From Cognatishimia activa (GTDB taxonomy: Bacteria; Pseudomonadota; Alphaproteobacteria; Rhodobacterales; Rhodobacteraceae): a stretch of DNA of 64,000 nucleotides. Made by a program: the position numbers and the translations under genes. The notes beneath the pieces are model-generated. The model made no database searches and was not told the DNA's origin. It saw only the letters and a program-made list of their open reading frames with translations. How positions within the stretch are numbered: position 1 is the stretch's first letter; each line of letters opens with the position of its first letter. Shown in pieces: positions 26,183-34,784 of this stretch. The stretch spans positions 3,012,501 through 3,076,500 of the forward strand of contig NZ_CP096147.1 of the NCBI RefSeq assembly GCF_026016445.1. Direction: 5' to 3'.

Positions 26183-27571
26183 ATGACCGCGATTTCGACG
26201 CGCCGGCGTATTTGGGGCTGGTTCTTTTTTGACTGGGCGAGCCAGCCTTATCACACACTTCTTCTGACCTTTATCTTTGGCCCCTATATCGCTGGTGTTG
26301 CCGCAGAAACCTTCATCGCTGATGGCGCATCAGAAGAGGCGGCGAAGGCTCAGGCCCAGACGCTTTGGTCCACCATGCTGACAATTGCCGGTTTGATCAT
26401 CGGACTTTCTGCCCCAATTCTTGGAGCACTCGCTGATACCACTGGTCGCCGCAGGCCTTGGATCTCGACCTTTTCACTGATGTATGTTGTCGGCGCGGCA
26501 TCGCTTTGGTTTGCTGTGCCTGATGGATCTAATCTCATCCAGATGTTGGTGCTTTTTGCGGTGGGCTTTATAGGTGCCGAGTTTGTTCTGATATTCATAA
26601 ATGCCCAGCTGCCCAGCCTTGGGAGTGATCAGGAAGTTGGAAAGATCTCTGGGTCTGGCTTTGCTTTTGGATACTTGGGCGGCTTCCTTGCTCTGCTGAT
26701 CTTACTCGCATTCTTTGCGGAACAGGGAAATGGCAAGACGTTGCTTGGGATGGATCCTGCCTTTGGGTTGGATGCAAATGCCAAGGAAGGCACACGCGCG
26801 GTTGGGCCCATTGTCGCGATTTGGTTTGCGGTTTTCATGGTGCCTTATTTCCTTTGGGTCAAAGATGATGCGCCAAAGGCTGATCGGATTAATTTTGCAA
26901 AGGCTATGAGCCAGCTTTCAGGCTCCATTCGGGCTTTGCGCAAGCGCGTTTCACTCGCGTCCTACCTCGGCTCTTCCATGTTTTACCGGGATGCCCTTGG
27001 CGGCCTTTACGGATTTGGTGGCACTTATGCGCGGTTGGTGCTGGACTGGAGCATCGTGCAGATCGGGGTTTTCGGTATCATCAGCATTATCGCGGCAGCC
27101 ATCTTTAGCTGGCTCGGAGGCAAGGCAGATTTCAAACGCGGTCCGAAGCCCGTCATCAAGTTTTGTATCTGGATGCTGATCGCCGTCTGTATTGTCGTAG
27201 TCAGCATGGATCGGACGCAAATCTTCGGGATGGCCTTGGCTGAGGGCTCGTCTATCCCTGATCTGGTCTTCTATGGCTGCGGTATCTTGATCGGCGGCAT
27301 GGGCGGTATTTTGCAATCAGCAAGCCGCTCGTTGATGGTGCGCCATTCTGATCCTGACAATCCGACCGAGAGCTTTGGCCTTTTTGGGTTGTCTGGCCGC
27401 GCAACCGCATTCTTGGCGCCTGCATCCATCGGTGCTGTGACAGCGATGACCGAAAGCGCACGGATCGGCATATCGCCGCTTATCGTTCTCTTTCTTTTAG
27501 GACTGTTTCTGCTACGCTGGGTGAAACCAGAGGGGGACCGAGCAGAATGGGACGCATCCTCGCAATCATAG
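26183..27571 (+). CDS. MFS transporter, UMF1 (Atg22-like) family
   Basis: 462 residues with about 12 hydrophobic helices. It opens RRRIWGWFFFDWASQPYHT, the signature of the UMF1/Atg22-like branch of the major facilitator superfamily, whose fungal member exports amino acids from vacuoles. ATG at 26183 follows GGGGAT; a longer frame to 26126 is less likely. Its 3' end overlaps mepA by 25 bases, so the genes are tightly packed. The substrate is unknown. Confidence 0.88.
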   Translation: MTAISTRRRIWGWFFFDWASQPYHTLLLTFIFGPYIAGVAAETFIADGASEEAAKAQAQTLWSTMLTIAGLIIGLSAPILGALADTTGRRRPWISTFSLMYVVGAASLWFAVPDGSNLIQMLVLFAVGFIGAEFVLIFINAQLPSLGSDQEVGKISGSGFAFGYLGGFLALLILLAFFAEQGNGKTLLGMDPAFGLDANAKEGTRAVGPIVAIWFAVFMVPYFLWVKDDAPKADRINFAKAMSQLSGSIRALRKRVSLASYLGSSMFYRDALGGLYGFGGTYARLVLDWSIVQIGVFGIISIIAAAIFSWLGGKADFKRGPKPVIKFCIWMLIAVCIVVVSMDRTQIFGMALAEGSSIPDLVFYGCGILIGGMGGILQSASRSLMVRHSDPDNPTESFGLFGLSGRATAFLAPASIGAVTAMTESARIGISPLIVLFLLGLFLLRWVKPEGDRAEWDASSQS

Positions 27572-28458
27572 GCCTATTGGCGACACTTTCGGCTTGCAAG
27601 ACTGAAACGGAAACGACCCGCGTGTCGACGCGTCAGGCGATTCCGGCATCTATGCAGGGTGTCGAAGCCAAGCAATTATTTGGTGCACATCAACAGGGAT
27701 CGGCTCAGTCAGCGTTGCCCTTTGGGAGCTACGCCAAGGGCTGTATGGCAGGCGGTGCCATGTTGCCTGAGACCGGGCCAACTTGGCAGGCCATGCGATT
27801 GTCGCGCAACCGCAACTGGGGGCATCCTGAAACCATAGATTTCATCAAGAAGCTCTCCGCCAAAGCTGCGCGCCAATCAGGCTGGGAAGGGCTTTATATC
27901 GGAGACATCAGCCAACCACGTGGCGGGCCGATGCTGACGGGGCATCGCAGCCACCAGATAGGTATGGATGTCGATATCTGGATGTTGCCACCCAAACGTC
28001 TAGACCTGACGCGCGCAGAGCGTGAAGCAATCAGCTCGATCAGCATGCGTCGCGCCAATGGGGCATATGTAAATAGCAGCTGGACCAAGCAGCACCATGC
28101 GATCTTGAAAGCTGCGGCTGAAGACCCGCGCACGGCACGGATTTTTGTCTTCCCCGGTGCAAAGGTTCAGATGTGCAAAGATGAAAAAGGCGATCGGACT
28201 TATCTGCGCAAAATTCGCCCTTGGTGGGGGCACCACTATCACTTCCATGTACGACTGAGTTGCCCGGCAGGCGCAGTCGATTGCGTGAACCAAGCCGCTC
28301 CGCCAGCAGGTGACGGATGTGATGACGCGCAGGTTTGGGTGAACAACATCTTGAATCCGCCACCACCGGACCCAAATGCACCTAAGCCCAAACCAAGAAA
28401 AGAACTCACAGTCGCGGATCTACCAAACCAATGCGTAAACGTCTTGCAATCGCGCTAG
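27547..28458 (+). CDS. mepA: Penicillin-insensitive murein endopeptidase (lipoprotein)
   Basis: 303 residues. The signal ends in the lipobox LSAC with Cys17 as lipidation site, unlike the soluble E. coli MepA. The M74 zinc peptidase motifs are intact: GHRSHQIGMDVDIW (His and Asp ligands) and HHYHFHVRLSC. It cleaves D-Ala-meso-DAP crosslinks in peptidoglycan. The C-terminus is proline- and lysine-rich (PPPPDPNAPKPKPRK). It overlaps both neighbours (25 bases with the MFS gene, 28 bases with the phytase-like gene). Confidence 0.94.
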   Translation: MGRILAIIGLLATLSACKTETETTRVSTRQAIPASMQGVEAKQLFGAHQQGSAQSALPFGSYAKGCMAGGAMLPETGPTWQAMRLSRNRNWGHPETIDFIKKLSAKAARQSGWEGLYIGDISQPRGGPMLTGHRSHQIGMDVDIWMLPPKRLDLTRAEREAISSISMRRANGAYVNSSWTKQHHAILKAAAEDPRTARIFVFPGAKVQMCKDEKGDRTYLRKIRPWWGHHYHFHVRLSCPAGAVDCVNQAAPPAGDGCDDAQVWVNNILNPPPPDPNAPKPKPRKELTVADLPNQCVNVLQSR

Positions 28459-29318
28459 GCACAGCCCTTTTGATCGGCTGGCAAGTGAGCGCCACACCAC
28501 AGGGTGTGGCGCAACTCGTATCTGCTGTGAAATGGGATCAACCAGAAGACTGGTTCGGTGGATTTTCCGGTATCGAAGTGGCTGCTGATGGCGTGAGTTT
28601 CACAGCTCTCAGCGATAGCGGCACTTTGGTGAGAGGCGTCTTTGAGCGTGTGTCCGGGGCCATACAATCTGTGCAGATTTTGCGATCGGATGACGTTCAG
28701 GACCGACAGGGCAAAATCGTAAAGCACTATAGAAGGGACACGGAAGGGTTGGCGATTCAACCGGATGGGCGCCTTTTTATTTCATTTGAAGGGCGCCATC
28801 AGGTTTTCTCTTATGATCGTCCAGGTGGGCGTGGGACCGGGCTTAACCGCCACGCTGACTTCACGAAAATGGAGAATAATGGCTCATTAGAAGCTCTGGC
28901 GATCGATCAGGATAACCGTCTTTATACCATGGCGGAGACCCCCCTTTCTGAATGGGATGGCCTGCCGGTTTATCGTTTCTCCATGGAAAATTGGGTGCAC
29001 GCTTTCACGCTTCCTGAACGAAATGGCTTTAAACCCGTTGGCGCTGATTTCGGGCCCGATGGGAAATTCTATGTGCTTGAACGGAAGTTCAATGTGATTG
29101 GATTTAGCTCGCGCGTTAGGCGGTTTGATATTTCCGGAAATGAGGTTTCTGGTGAAGAGACGTTATTACGAACAACGACTGGGACGCATGACAATCTCGA
29201 AGGTCTCGCAGTCTGGGAAGATGAAGATGGGCAAGTGCGCCTGACAATGATCTCTGACGACAATTTCATGTTCTATCAACGAACAGAAATCGTCGAATAT
29301 TTGGTGCCTGCTTCCTGA
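28431..29318 (+). CDS. Secreted esterase-like/phytase-like beta-propeller protein
   Basis: 295 residues with a signal peptide (LAIALGTALLIGWQVSATPQG). The body reads as the esterase-like activity of phytase domain: FGGFSGIEVAADGVSFTALSDSG, DTEGLAIQPDGRLFISFEG and NGSLEALAIDQDNRLYTMAE are blade-like repeats with acidic loops. A periplasmic location is predicted. The start lies inside mepA (28-base overlap), suggesting coupling. The physiological substrate is unknown. Confidence 0.8.
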   Translation: MRKRLAIALGTALLIGWQVSATPQGVAQLVSAVKWDQPEDWFGGFSGIEVAADGVSFTALSDSGTLVRGVFERVSGAIQSVQILRSDDVQDRQGKIVKHYRRDTEGLAIQPDGRLFISFEGRHQVFSYDRPGGRGTGLNRHADFTKMENNGSLEALAIDQDNRLYTMAETPLSEWDGLPVYRFSMENWVHAFTLPERNGFKPVGADFGPDGKFYVLERKFNVIGFSSRVRRFDISGNEVSGEETLLRTTTGTHDNLEGLAVWEDEDGQVRLTMISDDNFMFYQRTEIVEYLVPAS

Positions 29319-29354
29319 AGTGCGCCGGAAAGTGGTTAGAAAGTAACCGATTTG

Positions 29355-29380
29355 TTAAGGTCTGCTTAAGGCCCGGTTAA
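29355..29380 (+). promoter_or_regulatory. Triple TTAA array matching the CtrA box
   Basis: TTAA occurs at 29355-29358, 29366-29369 and 29377-29380, each pair separated by exactly 7 bases. TTAA-N7-TTAA is the CtrA binding consensus of Alphaproteobacteria. A TTGACA (29439-29444), a possible -35 element, lies about 60 bases downstream, ahead of the 29501 small ORF. Confidence 0.6.
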
Positions 29381-29500
29381 TCTTGTGGTCTCCCTCAGCA
29401 TTTTGCGAAAGCTTCACAAAAAACCACATGATTTTGTTTTGACATATGAGAAATCTATGGCAGGCTGAAGGTACGCGAAATCATTGAAAGGAGGTGCCCA

Positions 29501-29557
29501 TTGTCTAGAGAAGGAATGGAGAAAGGTGTCGGAACAGTTTGGGAGGACTGCAGCTAG
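29501..29557 (+). CDS. Possible 18-residue leader peptide
   Basis: TTG at 29501 is 6 bases after a near-perfect Shine-Dalgarno, one of the strongest in the window. The ORF reads MSREGMEKGVGTVWEDCS and stops with TAG at 29555, inside a hairpin. An ATG at codon 6 is an alternative start. Trp, Cys and acidic residues cluster just before the stop. Product and role are unknown; ribosome movement here would disturb the structures described for 29487-29658. Confidence 0.4.
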   Translation: MSREGMEKGVGTVWEDCS

Positions 29558-29624
29558 GGCAGCCCTTAGCTAGCAAAAAACCTAAATTGGTGCCCGCCTA
29601 ACCGGCGCACCTCCTCAAATCTCG

Positions 29625-29658
29625 AAGGGCTGTTCCCGCGCGTGGAACAGCCCTTTTC
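29625..29658 (+). terminator. Intrinsic terminator ahead of arfB
   Basis: A perfect 12-bp stem AAGGGCTGTTCC/GGAACAGCCCTT (29625-29636 with 29644-29655) with a 7-base loop leads into TTTTC. It lies 44 bases before the arfB start, so arfB needs read-through or its own promoter. Confidence 0.88.
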
Positions 29659-29701
29659 GTTTGCGCTTTTCGTTCAACAAGAAATCCACCATTCTGCCAC
29701 C

Positions 29702-30121
29702 ATGTTAGAGATCAACGAAACCATCACCATTCAGGATTGGGAACTGACGGAACAGTTCGTGCGGGCCTCTGGGCCGGGTGGTCAGAATGTGAATAAGGTT
29801 TCGACAGCTGTTGAGCTGCGGTTTGAAGCAGAGAGATCTCCGAATATCCCTGGACCGGTGAAGAACCGGCTGAAGAGATTAGCTGGGCGGCGCTGGACCA
29901 AAGAGGGCGCGTTGATCATTCAATGTGATGAGACCCGTAGCCAAGCGCGGAACCGCGAATTAGCGCGTGAACGTCTGGTGGAGCTGGTCCGAAAAGCCCT
30001 CGTAAAGCCAAAGCGCAGGATTGCTACAAAGCCCACTTACGGCAGCAAACAGCGGCGGCTTAAAGCCAAGAAGGAGCGCGGCGAGGTGAAGGCGCTACGT
30101 GGAAAAGTGCGGGATGATTAG
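29702..30121 (+). CDS. arfB: Alternative ribosome-rescue peptidyl-tRNA hydrolase (ArfB/YaeJ)
   Basis: 139 residues. The catalytic GGQ motif lies in ASGPGGQNVNKVSTAVELRF (about residues 24-43), and a basic C-terminal tail rich in Lys/Arg (KPKRRIATKPTYGSKQRRLK) would enter the empty mRNA channel of stalled ribosomes. Length and layout fit ArfB rather than a full release factor. ATG at 29702 is chosen; an upstream frame to 29642 starts inside the terminator. It releases the nascent chain from ribosomes lacking a stop codon. Confidence 0.93.
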   Translation: MLEINETITIQDWELTEQFVRASGPGGQNVNKVSTAVELRFEAERSPNIPGPVKNRLKRLAGRRWTKEGALIIQCDETRSQARNRELARERLVELVRKALVKPKRRIATKPTYGSKQRRLKAKKERGEVKALRGKVRDD

Positions 30122-30126
30122 GCTGG

Positions 30127-30867
30127 TTAGCCGAAGAATACATCGTAGAAGAGCTTGAGTGATACAATGCCGAGCGCGATCTCGATGATCAGATAGAAGA
30201 GCCGTTCGGAGATTGATTTAATCACGACAGAACCGCTCCAGGCTCCCAATAAAGCGAACGGTGCCAGCCATAAGGCATCAAGAAAACTGGTCCATGTGAT
30301 TTGACCCGCCAGAATATAAGGCGGAACTTTCATCAGATTGATGGCTGTAAAGAGAATGGTTGTGGTGCCCAGGTAGACCATTTTGTCGAGCTTTTGGGGC
30401 AATACATAGGTCTGATAGGGCGGACCGCCGGCATGTGAGATGTAGCTGGTCAGCCCAGCGAGCGCCCCCCAGAAAACACCCCGAGGTACATCGGCTTCAC
30501 GTTTGGGGGGCTCGTTTTTGGTCAGGCGCTTATACAGCAAATTGGCCAGATAAGAGGCGCCGATAATAGCCACCAGCAATTTCACGAGGTTTTCAGGCAA
30601 GATCGAAACGGAGTTGTATCCGATCAAAATGCCACCTGCCGCAGCCGGCAGTAGGATTTTCAGATTTCGAACCGAGAAGGCTTTGCGGAACAGATAAATC
30701 GCGTAGCAATCTGACAGCACATATAGCGGCAGCAACAATCCTGCAGCCAATGCTGGGTCCATGAACAATGACATCAGCGGAACGGAAAGGATGGCAATCA
30801 CTGGGACGCCGCCTTTGGAAAGACCAAGCAAATAGGCGGCCAGAGCCGCTGCAATCCAAAATTCCAA
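30127..30867 (-). CDS. TSUP (TauE/SafE) family membrane transporter
   Basis: 246 residues, about eight hydrophobic helices. SKGGVPVIAILSVPLMSLFMDP near the start and a mid-protein GLTSYISHAGGPPYQTYVLP are typical of this exporter family. It is convergent with arfB (5-base gap) and is not near obvious sulfur genes. It differs clearly from the TSUP protein at 14149-14907, so it is not a recent duplicate. The transported anion is unknown. Confidence 0.85.
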   Translation of the reverse strand: MEFWIAAALAAYLLGLSKGGVPVIAILSVPLMSLFMDPALAAGLLLPLYVLSDCYAIYLFRKAFSVRNLKILLPAAAGGILIGYNSVSILPENLVKLLVAIIGASYLANLLYKRLTKNEPPKREADVPRGVFWGALAGLTSYISHAGGPPYQTYVLPQKLDKMVYLGTTTILFTAINLMKVPPYILAGQITWTSFLDALWLAPFALLGAWSGSVVIKSISERLFYLIIEIALGIVSLKLFYDVFFG

Positions 30868-30946
30868 AGGATGCCCCTCGTTTAATACATGAAATCCTTA
30901 TGACCTCAGGTCGTGACCGGCAAGTGTGGAAGTGATCAGGTTTATG

Positions 30947-31651
30947 TCACAGCACCCGAATGACGTCTTTGTCGATCCCAAGCATGTAGCCGCGACGGGC
31001 AATGTTTTTCACGAGAAGCTCGCTGACCATCTGATTGCCGAGGCTGTCCCGCAGGCGCTTGATCCGGGTCGCACCTGCGGCCTCTTCGCAATCTGCCTCG
31101 ATTTTTCCAGAGATGATGGCTTCGATCGCAACACCGCTCAGAACTTCATCGTCCATCCGAGCCTCCGCCAAGATGGAGAGTGTCTCCATGGCGGCATCGG
31201 TTAGCTTGAAGCCCATATTGTTGAGGTAGACCTTTTTTTCATCTCGGCTGATCAGTAGCGAATTCACCTGAATGCCTGAACGCTCAATTTGCGCCATACG
31301 ACGGTTCATGGTGATCAGCATCACTAGAAAGATCAGCGCAGCGATCATCATGCCGGTGGCAAAGATCAAAAGCACAAAGATGACCATGCGGTAGCTGGAT
31401 AGAATTTCTGCAAAGCTGGTACCGGACTGAGCCAGGATCTCCAGAAGCTTCAATTCAGCTTGCGTGGTGAGATCATCATTTTCGATGAACAGTCGCTCGA
31501 CACGGGAATTGAAGGCATTGGCGTCTGGTAATGTCAGAAGCAAGACAACCCCGGCCCCAAGCAAAATGGCCACGATGGCGATGATGCCAAACGTGACCAC
31601 GCGGCTGCCAATCTGGCGAGCCTCAATAGCGGAGGTAGAACTGTCCTGCAT
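30947..31651 (-). CDS. Membrane-anchored protein with C-terminal winged-helix domain
   Basis: 234 residues. Two hydrophobic helices (about 17-41 and 88-114) enclose a roughly 45-residue loop that would lie in the periplasm. The C-terminal 100 residues look like an OmpR/ToxR-type winged helix: LTDAAMETLSILAEARMDDEVLS (split: LTDAAMETLSILAEA), TRIKRLRDSLGNQMVSELL and ARRGYMLGI match the recognition-helix and wing pattern. DNA-binding ToxR/CadC proteins usually have the wing at the N-terminus; here it follows the helices. ATG at 31651 has GGAAGGAAA upstream. It overlaps the next upstream gene by 29 bases. Function as a one-component membrane sensor is inference. Confidence 0.65.
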   Translation of the reverse strand: MQDSSTSAIEARQIGSRVVTFGIIAIVAILLGAGVVLLLTLPDANAFNSRVERLFIENDDLTTQAELKLLEILAQSGTSFAEILSSYRMVIFVLLIFATGMMIAALIFLVMLITMNRRMAQIERSGIQVNSLLISRDEKKVYLNNMGFKLTDAAMETLSILAEARMDDEVLSGVAIEAIISGKIEADCEEAAGATRIKRLRDSLGNQMVSELLVKNIARRGYMLGIDKDVIRVL

Positions 31652-31925
31652 CTGCTTTCCTTCCTTCAAGTCCGGATGAGTCAAAGACTGACAGAACATT
31701 TAGCAAAACCCAACCATTGGCACTGAGACGCCCAGCAAGTTGCTGTTGCGCATTCGCCTTTTGGCAGGCTCCGCTGACGGTCGCGACACCGTAGTGTAAA
31801 CGCAAGGGATTATTCTGTTTGGCTTTGTAATCCGCAAAACAATCCTGGGCCGCAACGGGTGTCGTCAGAGCTAAGCTCCATCCAAGAATAAGCGCGGAAA
31901 GCGTTTTGATCACAGGTTTTCTCAT
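31623..31925 (-). CDS. Small secreted protein of unknown function
   Basis: 100 residues with a signal peptide ending in TTPVAAQ (cleavage near residue 25). The mature part has two cysteines (DCFADYKAK, SGACQKA), then AGRLSANGWVLLNVLSVFDSSGL. No family name is recognised, though it looks like conserved Rhodobacteraceae periplasmic proteins. The start at 31925 fits the signal peptide. Its last 29 bases overlap the membrane winged-helix gene, so the two form an operon and may act together. Confidence 0.65.
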   Translation of the reverse strand: MRKPVIKTLSALILGWSLALTTPVAAQDCFADYKAKQNNPLRLHYGVATVSGACQKANAQQQLAGRLSANGWVLLNVLSVFDSSGLEGRKADAGQFYLRY

Positions 31926-31952
31926 AGTGTTCACTCTGCTGTGAAGTGGCGA

Positions 31953-32012
31953 GATATTCAATAACAACAAGCATTTCCGGGCGTGATATCCAATAACAAT
32001 GCCGCGTTATTG
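31953..32012. promoter_or_regulatory. 15-bp direct repeats and a dyad in a divergent promoter
   Basis: GATATTCAATAACAA (31953-31967) and GATATCCAATAACAA (31985-31999) differ at one base and are offset by 32 bp, three helical turns. The second also forms a dyad CAATAAC/GTTATTG (31991-31997 with 32006-32012). They lie between the divergent starts at 31925 and 32120 and look like operator sites. Confidence 0.55.
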
Positions 32013-32119
32013 CCTGACTTTTGCAGGCTGGCCCAGTGTGAACCCATCACATTCGCAACACCAGCGAAACACGGAATCACACCTGTCCGTCGTTGGACTT
32101 GAAAGAAAGGCTCGCTGCC

Positions 32120-32548
32120 ATGTCACGTACATTCATAAAAACTGTCCTGATCGCCGCTGTCACGGTGACAGGTATCTCCCTTGCAACTGCGTCCCCTGCG
32201 AAAGCGGGTAACGATGATCTCGCGAAATTCCTCTTTGGGGCCACCGCGCTCATTATCATTGGCAAAGCGATAAGTGATAACGAGGCAAAAGCCGCACCTG
32301 TTTACAAATCCAAACCAAAACCGCGTCCACGTTTTACGAAAGCGCTGCCTGGAAAGTGTCTGCGCCGCTATAACACTTGGGATGGCCGGGTGCGTATGAT
32401 GGGCAACCGCTGCCTCGAAAACAATTATCGCTTCACACACCGTTTGCCGAACAGCTGCCGCACACGTGTGCGTACCGACAATGGTATGCGCCGCGGATAT
32501 CAAATGCGCTGCCTGCGTAACAACGGCTTCTACATCGCAAACCGGTAA
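32120..32548 (+). CDS. Secreted Cys/Arg-rich protein of unknown function
   Basis: 142 residues. The signal peptide ends ATASPAKA (about residue 30). After a second hydrophobic stretch (LAKFLFGATALIIIGKAI) comes a basic domain with two repeats bounded by cysteines: KCLRRYNTWDGRV...GNRCLENNYR and SCRTRVRTDNGM...MRCLRNNGFY. The paired spacing suggests two disulfides in the periplasm. ATG at 32120 is preferred over 32093 because of the signal peptide. It is divergent from the winged-helix operon. No known domain is recognised. Confidence 0.7.
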   Translation: MSRTFIKTVLIAAVTVTGISLATASPAKAGNDDLAKFLFGATALIIIGKAISDNEAKAAPVYKSKPKPRPRFTKALPGKCLRRYNTWDGRVRMMGNRCLENNYRFTHRLPNSCRTRVRTDNGMRRGYQMRCLRNNGFYIANR

Positions 32549-32600
32549 TACGGTCGAGCACAGGAGCAGGCTACACGCATCCCCAGACTGTTCCGAAGAA

Positions 32601-32626
32601 CCGGCGCCTCACGGCGTCGGTTTTTT
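32601..32626 (+). terminator. Intrinsic terminator
   Basis: CCGGCGCC (32601-32608) pairs with GGCGTCGG (32613-32620) and is followed by six T residues, closing the secreted-protein gene 52 bases after its stop. Confidence 0.87.
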
Positions 32627-32677
32627 CTGCGCCTATTTATCTTGCATGCATTGGGTACATGCGCTTTGTGAAAGATT

Positions 32678-33310
32678 ATGACCAAACCTGATTATGAATT
32701 GGAAAAGCTCGCCATTTTTCGAGGTGCAACCTCGGTGGCAGGTGTTGACGAAGTGGGAAGGGGGCCATTGGCTGGTCCTGTTATGGCGGCGGCGGTGGTC
32801 TTGCGGCCTGATCGCATTCCAGAGGGGCTCAATGATTCTAAGAAATTGGGCATTAGGAAACGTGAGTTGCTCTATGAGCAGATACTAGAGGTGGCAGATG
32901 TTGGGTTTGGCGAAGCCTCAGTTGAGGAGATCGATGAGATCAACATCCTGCAAGCCAGCCTGCTTGCCATGCAGCGCGCGGTGCACAATCTGACATCACC
33001 GCCCGATTATGCGCTTGTTGATGGGAAATTCATTCCCAAGGGTCTGAACATTCCGGCCGAAGGAATTGTGAAGGGAGACGCAAAAAGTGTTTCAATTTCA
33101 GCGGCTTCGATTGTGGCGAAAATAAGGCGCGACCGCGAAATGGAGTCTTTGGCGCAACAGTTTCCCGGATATGGGTGGGAACGAAATGCCGGATATCCGA
33201 CAAAAGAGCATCGCGAAGCTATCCACAGGCTGGGGATAACACCACATCATCGCCGTTCATTTAAGCCGATACACAACATATTGTATCAAGGAAAAAACAT
33301 AACTTCCTGA
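32678..33310 (+). CDS. rnhB: Ribonuclease HII
   Basis: 210 residues. GVDEVGRGPLAGPV (about 23-36) holds the DEVGRG metal-binding motif; YALVDGKFIPKG and the SAASIVAKIRRDREM block are family signatures. It removes ribonucleotides and RNA from RNA-DNA hybrids. The stop codon overlaps a GANTC site that belongs to the ccrM promoter region, 120 bases before ccrM on the same strand. The pair rnhB-ccrM is also seen in other Alphaproteobacteria. Confidence 0.95.
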   Translation: MTKPDYELEKLAIFRGATSVAGVDEVGRGPLAGPVMAAAVVLRPDRIPEGLNDSKKLGIRKRELLYEQILEVADVGFGEASVEEIDEINILQASLLAMQRAVHNLTSPPDYALVDGKFIPKGLNIPAEGIVKGDAKSVSISAASIVAKIRRDREMESLAQQFPGYGWERNAGYPTKEHREAIHRLGITPHHRRSFKPIHNILYQGKNITS

Positions 33311-33336
33311 TTCAAAATATAAATTGACCTCGAATC
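33309..33336 (+). promoter_or_regulatory. Two GANTC sites in the ccrM promoter region
   Basis: GATTC (33309-33313) and GAATC (33332-33336) are targets of the methyltransferase encoded just downstream. The second lies next to a TTGACC (33324-33329) that could be a -35 element. Methylation of such sites feeds back on ccrM transcription in Caulobacter. Confidence 0.6.
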
Positions 33337-33421
33337 CAGTTTCGTCGATCCTGTGGATAACCAAGAGCACAAAAGTGCCGGTTATTAAAAATTGAGCCGA
33401 AAAATCGGCCTACGCTACTGA

Positions 33422-34540
<1,119 letters not shown>

Positions 34541-34565
34541 CCGTCAGATCACAGGAAAACCTTGG

Positions 34566-34668
34566 CAGGGCGAAACCGCCCTGACCATTGACCGAGGTAC
34601 CGCCGGTGCCTGTGGACTGACTTACACAAGGCACCACAACTTGCCCTGCCGATTAGGCAGGGTTTTTT
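34566..34668 (+). terminator. Structured 3' region and terminator of ccrM
   Basis: Two hairpins, CAGGGCG/CGCCCTG (34566-34572 with 34577-34583) and GGTACC/GGTGCC (34597-34602 with 34606-34611 approximately), precede a true intrinsic terminator CCCTGCC/GGCAGGG (34644-34650 with 34656-34662) with six T residues. No ORF is visible between ccrM and 34773. Confidence 0.7.
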
Positions 34669-34784
34669 CTGTACTGGCCCAAAATGAATTCCAATTATAA
34701 ATTGGTTGAATTTTGGGTGGACCAGACCTTGAAATTACTCTCCTAGATTGGGAAAAGCTGCGCTAACACGACATGGAGTGTCAC

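Larger units (their letters stand above)
29487..29658 (+). ncRNA. Candidate structured small transcript upstream of arfB
   Basis: The segment has a consensus Shine-Dalgarno AAAGGAGG (29487-29494), an 18-codon ORF, a perfect complement of the Shine-Dalgarno (AGGAGGTGC 29489-29497 with GCACCTCCT 29607-29615), a competing local hairpin GGTGC/GCACC (29589-29593 with 29607-29611), a hairpin over the ORF stop (29552-29571), and a 12-bp terminator. The mutually exclusive pairings suggest a regulated leader or a dual-function small RNA. No known family was recognised. Confidence 0.5.

Noticed and set aside
33385..33395. TTAA upstream of ccrM as a CtrA site
   Set aside because: There is a single TTAA with no second half-site at the 7-base spacing.
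34541..34772. A tRNA or other stable RNA in the structured gap after ccrM
   Set aside because: Stems do not make a cloverleaf and there is no T-loop consensus; hairpins fit a 3' UTR with terminator.
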